From Acetomicrobium sp. UBA3949 (GTDB taxonomy: Bacteria; Synergistota; Synergistia; Synergistales; Acetomicrobiaceae), in NCBI GenBank assembly GCA_002385485.1, contig DGDP01000102.1, forward strand, positions 1 to 11,833: 11,833 nt of DNA, in the 5' to 3' direction. The position numbers were made by a program, and so were the translations under genes. Below, piece by piece: positions 1-6,160 of this stretch; within the stretch, counting starts at the first letter, position 1, and each line of letters opens with the position of its first letter. A model generated the notes under the pieces. The model was not told the origin of the DNA. It did no database searches and saw only the letters and a program-made list of their open reading frames with translations.

Positions 1-1430
1 TGAGCGGAAGCCCTTTCTTCATAGGGGGAAAGCTCGTTGGAGCAATTGGATACGGATGGGAATTCAGCGATCACAACCTCGGCCTGGTGACGCCAATCGA
101 AGAGATGGCCAAGGCATTAGAAAGATCCTCCGAGGCAAACGGTGTGGTAAAACATGGTTTTTATGAAGGCAAAAATGCCCCTATGATAGCATCGGGAGTA
201 AGCAGAAGGGGGGCAGAGAGGATATCCGACGATTTAAAGGGTAGAGCGGAGGTTTTGCCCTTCGATCTGCCGCAGGGAGGAATTTCCGTGGATTACAGTG
301 CAAAGCTTAATCCCGGTGATTCCGTAGGGGTTTTGCTGGCCTGGGGCGATGTCACCGTTGGCGCCACAGGCACCCTGACGGCATTGGACGACGAAGGTAA
401 TTTTTTGGCCTTCGCACACCCGTTTTTAAATCGCGGCGATGTTTCCTTTCCCCTTACGCGGTCATGGGTGCACGAGGTGATTCCCAGCATAAGAAGCCCC
501 TTTAAACTGGGAAGCCCCCTTTCCATAGTTGGTGTAGTGAACCAGGACAGACCACAGGCTATTGCGGGAAGGGTAAGGAGTTTTCCTCATGGCGTGGAAG
601 TCTCGGTGAAGTTTACCGATGAATCTGGAAAAAGCACCTCAAAGCGATTCCAGGTAGTAAACGACCCCTTTTTGATGAACAGGGTACTGCCCGGCGCTTT
701 GCTCGGGCTTCTGGATGATCTTTGGGGAAGGGTAGGCGAGGGAACGGGTTACGTTTCCGTGAAAATAGAGGGTAAGGGCTTCACGGAAGGATTCTCGAGA
801 AAAAATGTTTACTTTTCCGATAATGATATAATAGGACAAATTGTAAACCAGGAAATTATGAGATTAGTTTCCTCCCTTTCGCTGAACAGGTTCAAGGAGA
901 TAGAACCCATGGGCATACACGTTGAGCTTCAGGTCACCAGGAAACCGGAGATCGTATATATTGAAAAGTTGGAGATTCCCAACAAAGATGAGGTCAAGAA
1001 AGGCCAAGATTTGGATGTTCAAGTGACTTTGAGGAATTTTCGCGGCGAACCCGAGGTGAAGAAGCTGATACTAAAGGTTCCGGAAAAGGCTACAGGATTG
1101 TGCGAGGTCGTCGTTAGAGGCGGCGGAATTGCGGAACCATCGCAGGTGTCATTGATGTCCGGCTGGAGAGCCATAACTTCCTTCGATGAGTTTTTGAACG
1201 AGATCAAAGCCGAGGAGTCCAACAATCAGGTGATCGTGGAGTTGCTTTACGGCTCCCTTCTCGAGGAAGAGGAGGGAGGGGGCATATCCCTGGACGAAAA
1301 TTACGAATTGGTTTCGGAGATGAAAAAACGTAGAATGGAGGAGGGCACCCTCAAAGTTTTCGACACGAACTATTATGTGGAGGGGCTCTTGAGGCGCACA
1401 GTAACTATTCAAGATAGTGAGGGTAATTAA
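1..1430 (+). CDS. SpoIVB-type peptidase S55 domain protein (5' truncated)
   Basis: Partial: the reading frame is open from the window edge and ends at TAA 1428-1430, leaving 475 visible residues. The first visible residues are SGSPFFIGGKLVGAIGYGW, matching the (GM)SGSP serine motif of family S55 (SpoIVB-like) serine peptidases; the downstream TPIEEM is also typical. About 135 residues later comes GTLTALDDEGNFLAFAHPF (His codon 417-419), resembling the S55 segment that carries the catalytic histidine, then VNQDRPQAIAGR, another conserved-looking stretch. The C-terminal 250 residues look beta-rich with no recognised domain and no membrane anchor. Any signal peptide lies upstream of the window. 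SpoIVB acts in Bacillus sporulation, but nothing here suggests sporulation, so an envelope protease or envelope-associated role is inferred from the mla genes that follow. The Ser-before-His order differs from SpoIVB as I recall it. Family assignment is fairly sure; proteolytic activity is not. Confidence 0.8.
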   Translation, partial: SGSPFFIGGKLVGAIGYGWEFSDHNLGLVTPIEEMAKALERSSEANGVVKHGFYEGKNAPMIASGVSRRGAERISDDLKGRAEVLPFDLPQGGISVDYSAKLNPGDSVGVLLAWGDVTVGATGTLTALDDEGNFLAFAHPFLNRGDVSFPLTRSWVHEVIPSIRSPFKLGSPLSIVGVVNQDRPQAIAGRVRSFPHGVEVSVKFTDESGKSTSKRFQVVNDPFLMNRVLPGALLGLLDDLWGRVGEGTGYVSVKIEGKGFTEGFSRKNVYFSDNDIIGQIVNQEIMRLVSSLSLNRFKEIEPMGIHVELQVTRKPEIVYIEKLEIPNKDEVKKGQDLDVQVTLRNFRGEPEVKKLILKVPEKATGLCEVVVRGGGIAEPSQVSLMSGWRAITSFDEFLNEIKAEESNNQVIVELLYGSLLEEEEGGGISLDENYELVSEMKKRRMEEGTLKVFDTNYYVEGLLRRTVTIQDSEGN

Positions 1431-1468
1431 AACTTAAAACTATTGTGACGAGAGGGTAAGGGTTTTAA
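1427..1468. repeat. Tandem heptamer TTAAAAC x2 plus inverted copy in the pre-mlaE gap
   Basis: TTAAAAC occurs twice in tandem (1427-1433 and 1434-1440, the first overlapping the stop of the S55 gene), and its exact reverse complement GTTTTAA lies at 1462-1468, just before the mlaE ATG. The 21-base spacer contains the purine-rich GAGAGGG and AAGGG ribosome-binding candidates. The arms are AT-only except for one base, so a hairpin would be weak. It could be an operator or chance in an AT-rich gap. Confidence 0.3.
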
Positions 1469-1471
1469 ATC

Positions 1472-2251
1472 ATGATCAAATGGCTGGAGACCCTGGGCAA
1501 GGCGACTGTATCTTTTCTAGATCTTTTGGGGTGGATCGCGTCGTTGGCTTTTCATGTTTTGGTTCATTTGCCGCGTGCTCGTGTGGATCTTCGTTCCGTC
1601 ACAGATCAGATGGAGCGGGTAGGAGTGCAGTCGGTCTTCATGGTCTCTGTCATAAGTGCCTTTACGGGCATGGTTATGGCTGTCCAGACTTTGGATCAAT
1701 TTCTGAGGTTCGGCGCCTCCGGATATATCGGAGGGGTCATTGCCTTGAGTATGATAAGGGAAATGTCGCCAGTCTTAACGGGCATAGTGGTTGCCGGGAG
1801 AGTGGGGTCTTCCATGGCGGCCGAGATAGGGACTATGAAGGTGACGGAACAGCTCGATGCCCTGAGAGCCTTTGGTCTGGACGAATACGTTTTCGTAGGG
1901 GTGCCAAGAATTTTGGCAGGTTTGGTTATGGTGCCCATTTTAACGATATTTTCGATGGCCGTTGGCACCTTTGGCGGCTATCTTTACGTAGCATTTCGTG
2001 GCATCCACCCTCTCATATTCAAGGATTCCATAAAACTTTTGGTCGACGTCTACGACATTAATGGCGGCTTATTGAAATCCCTGGTCTACGGCTTCGTAAT
2101 ATCAATAGTAGCCTGCGCCTGCGGTTTCAGGGCTGAGGGAGGGGCTAAAGGGGTTGGCGAGACTACCACTTTAGCGGTAGTGTGGAGCAATATGTTAATA
2201 TTAATATTGAACTACATGCTGTCAACCCTTTTATTTGGAGGGAGGGTTTAG
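1472..2251 (+). CDS. mlaE: MlaE-family permease of lipid ABC transporter
   Basis: Inner-membrane permease subunit of the Mla (MCE-type) phospholipid transport system, working with the ATPase MlaF and the substrate-binding MlaD encoded next. The 259-residue length is usual. Hydrophobic segments lie at about residues 54-75, 86-110, 145-175, 203-218 and 236-256. The most recognisable stretch is residues 62-160: SAFTGMVMAVQ, then SMIREMSPVLTGIVVAGRVG, then MAAEIGTMKVTEQLDAL and the VPRILA segment, all hallmarks of the family. The ATG at 1472 follows AAGGG about 10 bases upstream. The stop TAG (2249-2251) shares its G with the GTG start of mlaF, so translation is probably coupled. A gap of 41 bases separates it from the S55 gene, so mlaE could start its own transcript, although I found no convincing promoter. 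Confidence 0.95.
   Translation: MIKWLETLGKATVSFLDLLGWIASLAFHVLVHLPRARVDLRSVTDQMERVGVQSVFMVSVISAFTGMVMAVQTLDQFLRFGASGYIGGVIALSMIREMSPVLTGIVVAGRVGSSMAAEIGTMKVTEQLDALRAFGLDEYVFVGVPRILAGLVMVPILTIFSMAVGTFGGYLYVAFRGIHPLIFKDSIKLLVDVYDINGGLLKSLVYGFVISIVACACGFRAEGGAKGVGETTTLAVVWSNMLILILNYMLSTLLFGGRV
2237..2246 (+). promoter_or_regulatory. Shine-Dalgarno setting the mlaF GTG start
   Basis: GGAGGGAGGG inside the last codons of mlaE stands 4 bases before GTG 2251. It supports GTG 2251 over the in-frame ATG at 2182, which would place 23 extra residues, overlapping mlaE, in front of the normal ABC ATPase N terminus. Confidence 0.75.
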
Positions 2252-3018
2252 TGGAAGAATATATTTTGCGTTTCGAGAAGGTCAGCAAGTCCTTCGGCGA
2301 TAAGGAAGTCTTGAGGAATATAAGCTTTTCCGTGAAGAAGGGGGAAGTGGTCGCCCTCATGGGGCCTTCCGGTTGCGGTAAAACGACGGTCCTGAGGCTT
2401 ATATTGAGGCTTATCGAGGCCGACGAAGGAGAAATCCATCTTTACGGCAGGGATATAACGCATCTTTCGGAAAGAGAACTGATAGATATCAGGAAGAAGG
2501 TGGGTATAGTCTTTCAAGGCGGAGCTTTATTCGATTCCATGACTGTCTTTGAAAATGTGGCATTTCCCCTCCGTTACTGTCTCGATATCAAAGACGAAAG
2601 AGTCATGAGGGAAATGGTCTCTTCCATGTTGGAATCCGTTGAACTTCCGGATACGGAGGATCTGATGCCGGCCGATCTCTCTGGTGGCATGAGGAAGCGT
2701 GTAGCCCTTGCCCGAGCTTTGGTCTATAAACCGTCGTTTTTATTGTTGGACGAACCGACGACTGGGCTTGATCCCCAAACGGCACGGCACATCGATCGCC
2801 TGGTAGCCGATTTAAGCAGAAGACATAACCTCTCTGCAATGACCGTTACGCACGATGTAGTGTCGGCGCTGGGGATTTCCAATAGGATTTTTTTGATGAA
2901 AGAGGGAGACATCGTATGGATGGGAACCTCTGAGGAGTGGGAGGCCTCTTCGGATCCGGAGGTGACCTCTTTTCTTCTCGGAACCAAATCGATACGCCAT
3001 AGGGGGAGTGCCCCATGA
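2251..3018 (+). CDS. mlaF: MlaF-family lipid transport ATPase
   Basis: Cytoplasmic ATP-binding subunit that powers the MlaE/MlaD phospholipid transporter. From GTG 2251 the protein has 255 residues, normal for a single-domain ABC ATPase. All motifs are intact: Walker A GPSGCGKTT (38-46), Q-loop Gln89 in VFQGGALFDSMTV, the signature LSGGMRKR (143-150), Walker B FLLLDE (163-168) followed by PTTGLDP, and the H-loop His201 in VTHDV. The FQGGALFDSMTVFENV wording and the LSGGM signature are typical of MlaF rather than of nutrient-importer ATPases. It starts on the last base of the mlaE stop and ends in an ATGA overlap with mlaD, so the three subunits are translationally coupled. No MlaB-like STAS partner gene is visible next to it. 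Confidence 0.95.
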   Translation: MEEYILRFEKVSKSFGDKEVLRNISFSVKKGEVVALMGPSGCGKTTVLRLILRLIEADEGEIHLYGRDITHLSERELIDIRKKVGIVFQGGALFDSMTVFENVAFPLRYCLDIKDERVMREMVSSMLESVELPDTEDLMPADLSGGMRKRVALARALVYKPSFLLLDEPTTGLDPQTARHIDRLVADLSRRHNLSAMTVTHDVVSALGISNRIFLMKEGDIVWMGTSEEWEASSDPEVTSFLLGTKSIRHRGSAP

Positions 3019-4376
3019 AGCGGGAGGTTAAAATAGGCCTGGTTGTGTTCCTTGGCTTGGCGCTCTTGGCTGGCTTGATATTTGTGTCGGGGGGTCGTTT
3101 AGTGCGTCAGAGGGGCTATATCTTGGAAGTTCAGTTGCCCGAGGCAAAAGGGTTGCCTCCGGGAGCCCCGGTTTATATATCTGGTGTGGAGACTGGTTAT
3201 GTGGAGGGCGTCTTCCTTACGGACAGGGGGGTAACCGTTTCTGTCTTTATCAAAGAAGGTGCCAATATACCCTCGGACAGCAAATTTTTCGTGCAGGGGG
3301 GAGGGCTTTTGGGAGAAGCGTCCCTTCAGATCAGAAGGGGAAGTAGCGATACCTTTATAGTTCCCCCCGGTCCAGTAAAAGGGACGACGACGCCCGATGT
3401 GTGGAGCGTTATTGAGGAGATGGAAAGGAACCTTAATTCCCTCCGGTCTTTCATCGACAATCTGAGTGGTTTCATAGACGATGAAGAGTTAGAAGACCTG
3501 AAAAGGGCTATGAAAAGAATTCCCTCATTTCTTGAAAGTGCCGAAGAGGCTTCGGAGAGCTTAAAGGGATTGTCCGACGAGGGCAAAGTCTTTTTGGGTG
3601 ACATGAGGGGAAGGATGGGAACCTTTCTGGATAATGCCAACGGCATGGTTTCAAATATGAATGAGATCCTTGCCGAAAACAGACAGGCATTCAAAGAGAC
3701 AATGGCTAACGCAAGCGATCTGGTCGCCAGGTTAAGCGCTATGGCGGAGGAATTGGATCGGGGCGGGCCCTTTGCCGCTGACGTCAAACAACTTGTAAAA
3801 AATGCCTCCGATGCTGCCGTTGCCTTCGAGAGATTCGTAGTCGAGCTCGAGAAGACTTTTTTTAGCGAGGGCGGGGATGGCGACGGTAAGGGCAATCTTC
3901 CCAAATTGCTCGAGGATGTGAGGCAAACCCAGGAAGCGGCCCAAAGTGCGTTAAAGGCCATCCAGAAGATAGAGGTCAAAGGAGATGTCTCCCTTAGGGG
4001 CAAGTCCTTTGGAAGGGGAGAAGATGCCTACATGGATGTCAACGTGGCGCTCGGCATAAAAAACAGACAGGATTTTCTGCTCTTTGGCGTCGACGATCTG
4101 GGCGATGGGAGCGACTTTACGTTCAGTTACGGATATAGGTGGAAATGGATATCCATCTGGGGCGGTCTGGTCAGGGACGATTTGGGAGTGGGACTCAGCT
4201 TAGGAGATCCGACCTCTTTTCCAATACAGTTGATCGGAAAATGGTGGGACGACGGATCGGGCGCATGGTCGTTGGAGGGTCGTTACAACCTCAACGATCG
4301 ATACGGCCTTCTCTTTCGCCATGACGAATTCGACGACGAGAGACGCGAATCCGTAGGCGTTTATTACAAATTTTAA
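3015..4376 (+). CDS. mlaD: MCE-domain lipid transport protein MlaD with C-terminal beta-barrel-like domain
   Basis: Membrane-anchored MCE subunit of the Mla transporter, 453 residues, far longer than the roughly 180 of E. coli MlaD. Order of parts: one N-terminal membrane helix (about 7-26); an MCE domain (about 36-118) with the conserved GLPPGAPVYISGVETGYV and a GLLGEASLQI segment; a long, charged, mostly helical or coiled-coil region (about 130-315) rich in Glu, Leu and Ala; and a final segment (about 318-453) of alternating polar/aromatic strands, roughly ten by eye, ending VGVYYKF. A terminal Phe in a beta-strand is the usual outer-membrane barrel sorting signal. A similar architecture is known for the Veillonella parvula MlaD, where it spans the envelope, replacing MlaC and MlaA. 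The ATG overlaps the mlaF stop (ATGA). MCE identity is very sure; the barrel is inferred from pattern only. Confidence 0.92.
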   Translation: MKREVKIGLVVFLGLALLAGLIFVSGGRLVRQRGYILEVQLPEAKGLPPGAPVYISGVETGYVEGVFLTDRGVTVSVFIKEGANIPSDSKFFVQGGGLLGEASLQIRRGSSDTFIVPPGPVKGTTTPDVWSVIEEMERNLNSLRSFIDNLSGFIDDEELEDLKRAMKRIPSFLESAEEASESLKGLSDEGKVFLGDMRGRMGTFLDNANGMVSNMNEILAENRQAFKETMANASDLVARLSAMAEELDRGGPFAADVKQLVKNASDAAVAFERFVVELEKTFFSEGGDGDGKGNLPKLLEDVRQTQEAAQSALKAIQKIEVKGDVSLRGKSFGRGEDAYMDVNVALGIKNRQDFLLFGVDDLGDGSDFTFSYGYRWKWISIWGGLVRDDLGVGLSLGDPTSFPIQLIGKWWDDGSGAWSLEGRYNLNDRYGLLFRHDEFDDERRESVGVYYKF

Positions 4377-4384
4377 GGGTGATC
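4375..4384 (+). promoter_or_regulatory. Shine-Dalgarno deciding the tmk start
   Basis: AAGGGTGATC overlaps the mlaD stop and closely follows the anti-SD complement (AAGGAGGTGATC). It sits at a proper distance from TTG 4388, whereas the in-frame GTG 4379 lies inside the motif itself. Confidence 0.55.
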
Positions 4385-4387
4385 GGG

Positions 4388-5008
4388 TTGTTTATTACCT
4401 TTGAAGGCATAGACGGTTCCGGAAAATCGACTCACGCCAAAAGATTGTACGAACATCTGTCGAACATTTTTGGGAATGAAAGGGTGTTGATCACTCGCGA
4501 GCCGGGTGGATGGAGCAGGGGATCGCAGCTTCGTGATATCTTGCTTCACACCGATTGGCGCCCCTGGAGCGAGTTTTTTCTTTTCATGGCAGACAGGTGC
4601 GAGCACGTCGAGGAGCAAATAAAACCCGCCCTGGCGAAGGGGCAAATAGTGATATGCGAACGTTATACCGATTCCACTCTTGCCTATCAGGGATGGGGCA
4701 AGGGGCTGCCCCTGGAAGAGATGGAAAGGCTTTTTTCTCTGCTTGGTTTTCCCCTCCCCGATCTCACCATATGGCTCGATATTTCCGTAGATATGGCGAT
4801 GAAGAGGATCAAAGCGAGAAGTGCCTCTGATAGGCTCGAGGAAGAGAGGTTTCTCGCGGAGGTACGAAAGGGATACGAAGAGCTGTCCAAAAGAAACCCT
4901 GTCAGGATAAGGCGAGTCTTTTCCGGCGTCGAAGAGGAAAAAGTTTTTGAAGAAATTGCCATAGTAGTGGAGGGTTTTATGGATGAAGGTGGAAAGGGGA
5001 AATTATAA
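4388..5008 (+). CDS. tmk: Thymidylate kinase (dTMP kinase)
   Basis: Phosphorylates dTMP to dTDP with ATP in the cytoplasm, the step common to de novo and salvage dTTP synthesis. From TTG 4388 it has 206 residues, the usual length. Seen: P-loop GIDGSGKST (7-15) in the FITFEGIDGSGKST context, TREPGG (36-41), FLFMADRCEHV (64-74), ERYTDSTLAYQ (91-101, the DRY/S-type dTMP-binding motif with Glu in place of Asp), and a LID-like RSASDRLEEE around 144-153. GTG 4379 is an in-frame alternative giving three more residues; the ribosome-binding site favours TTG. It begins 11 bases after the mlaD stop and overlaps the yaaR start by 26 bases. It leads the tmk-yaaR-holB-ricT group familiar from Firmicutes. 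Confidence 0.95.
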   Translation: MFITFEGIDGSGKSTHAKRLYEHLSNIFGNERVLITREPGGWSRGSQLRDILLHTDWRPWSEFFLFMADRCEHVEEQIKPALAKGQIVICERYTDSTLAYQGWGKGLPLEEMERLFSLLGFPLPDLTIWLDISVDMAMKRIKARSASDRLEEERFLAEVRKGYEELSKRNPVRIRRVFSGVEEEKVFEEIAIVVEGFMDEGGKGKL

Positions 5009-5420
5009 AGAAAGGCGCCATAGCGTAACGGCTGCAGATCGGGACAGCTCGACAACGGGACACAGGGTGGAGGCGAAAAAGAGCGAATCCTTCGATGGGT
5101 ACGTCGATCGGGAAGAGATAAATTCCCTTTTGAGAGAACTGGATGACCTGGGGATGGCCTTGTCCAGGTATCCATCTAAAGAGCTGATACATAAATATAG
5201 GTCGCTTGTTCGTCAGATTATTGCCTTGATACTGGAGAAGTCGCGTGTTAAAAGGGAGTACGGATTTTCTTCGCGCAGCAACAAAATATATACGATTGTG
5301 GAAAGGACAGAGAGCTCTTTGTCGAAGCTCGAGGATGCATTGGATAAAGAGAGAGAAAAAATCGTTATACTAAATATAATCGAGGAGATTAAGGGATGTC
5401 TGATATCGCTCTTGCTATAA
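4983..5420 (+). CDS. yaaR: YaaR family (DUF327) protein
   Basis: A 145-residue protein of the YaaR/DUF327 family, whose biochemical role is not established. The first 40 residues are polar and probably disordered. From residue 41 it is helical and charged, with INSLLRELDDLGMALSRYP, then LIHKYRSLVRQIIALIL, and the closing IEEIKGCLISLLL, which matches the characteristic EIKGLLINL-type end of Bacillus YaaR. Length also matches (about 146). The ATG at 4983 follows GGAGGG (4969-4974) with 8 bases between and overlaps the tmk 3' end in another frame; its own last 25 bases overlap holB. Position between tmk and holB is the same as in Bacillus subtilis, except that no yaaQ-like gene is present here, and this context strengthens the call. 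Confidence 0.85.
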   Translation: MKVERGNYKERRHSVTAADRDSSTTGHRVEAKKSESFDGYVDREEINSLLRELDDLGMALSRYPSKELIHKYRSLVRQIIALILEKSRVKREYGFSSRSNKIYTIVERTESSLSKLEDALDKEREKIVILNIIEEIKGCLISLLL

Positions 5421-6160
5421 GGAAAAGCGAGGCTTACAAAATGATCGCCACGGCAAATATATCTTCCAGAGCGCCCCACGCGCTTTTTATCGAGGCACCG
5501 GATCTGTTTCACGAGAAAATTGCCGTCGAATTGGCACGTCTTTATCTTTGCGAAAGCGGAAGTGGAGACGACGAATGCCCCTCATGCAGGAGCTGGAACG
5601 AAGGGGATCACCCCGATTTTATAAGGCCCGTTGCATGGGGCAAGTCGCCGGGGATAGACGATTGCAGGAAAATGGCTGCTGAATTATATTTAGCTCCTGT
5701 TGTTGCACCGAGGCGTTTCCTGGCCATACCCAGGGGAAGCGGATTGTCCCTTCCTGCCGCCAACAGTTTGCTCAAAATATTGGAAGAACCTCCGACTTGG
5801 GGGGCTCTCCTCATACTTTCCGATGGCGGGGGATTGCCCGAAACGATTAAAAGTCGTACCTGGCAATTGACCATTGACCTAAAGGAAGAGGTAAGCCTGC
5901 TGGCATTGCCCGAGGGAAAAGACGGTTGGCTGTCATTGATTGCGTCAGCCTCAGAGATGACGCAGCAGGAAGCCCTTGTTATGATGAATAGGTGGACTAA
6001 CTGGTGCCTCGGAAAAGGCGAGATCGAAAGGGCTGCGATGATCGATAAGATTAGGTTGATAGCCGAAAAGGGGCACATCCCTAACTATATGGCCTTTGAT
6101 CTCCTTTACGGTTTCTTGGAGGAGGAATTATCCGATGAATTATTTGATAATCTTTGGTAA
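5396..6160 (+). CDS. holB: DNA polymerase III delta-prime-like subunit
   Basis: Clamp-loader delta-prime subunit candidate, expected to work with the gamma/tau and delta subunits to load the sliding clamp. Seen: HALFIEAPDLFHEKIAVELARLYLC (28-52) in the usual P-loop place but without a GxxGxGK loop, so it should not bind ATP in the normal way; Cys52, Cys61 and Cys64 with zinc-module spacing; HPDF (72-75); the hallmark AANSLLKILEEPP (121-133); and LPETIKSRTWQ (147-157) where most relatives have an SRC motif. At 254 residues it is short compared with roughly 330, so the C-terminal collar domain appears reduced or lacking. ATG 5396 follows GAGGAG (5382-5387); the gene overlaps yaaR by 25 bases and ricT by 26. 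Family call is firm; function is inferred. Confidence 0.88.
   Translation: MSDIALAIRKSEAYKMIATANISSRAPHALFIEAPDLFHEKIAVELARLYLCESGSGDDECPSCRSWNEGDHPDFIRPVAWGKSPGIDDCRKMAAELYLAPVVAPRRFLAIPRGSGLSLPAANSLLKILEEPPTWGALLILSDGGGLPETIKSRTWQLTIDLKEEVSLLALPEGKDGWLSLIASASEMTQQEALVMMNRWTNWCLGKGEIERAAMIDKIRLIAEKGHIPNYMAFDLLYGFLEEELSDELFDNLW
6118..6125 (+). promoter_or_regulatory. Shine-Dalgarno setting the ricT start
   Basis: GGAGGAGG within the 3' end of holB lies 9 bases before ATG 6135. It supports that ATG, which yields the family-like N terminus MNYLIIFGKPRFLG, over the in-frame ATG at 6096, which lies further back inside holB. Confidence 0.75.

Noticed and set aside
1480..2061. 193-residue plus-strand open frame
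   Set aside because: Out-of-frame shadow inside mlaE, rich in Gly, Arg and Cys, with no ribosome-binding site or family resemblance.
2189..2210. AT-rich imperfect palindrome CAATAT...ATATTG
   Set aside because: Falls in the codons of the last MlaE membrane helix (Asn, Met, Ile, Leu), which explains the composition; the arms are only 6 bases.
3326..4003. 225-residue open frame on the minus strand
   Set aside because: Lies wholly antisense to mlaD, whose frame has clear family motifs; the Ser/Leu-rich translation is the usual mirror of a Glu/Lys-rich coding strand.
4979..5008. ATG at 4979 as a start for yaaR
   Set aside because: It is in the tmk frame and encodes an internal Met of tmk; the yaaR frame begins at ATG 4983 with a properly spaced GGAGGG.
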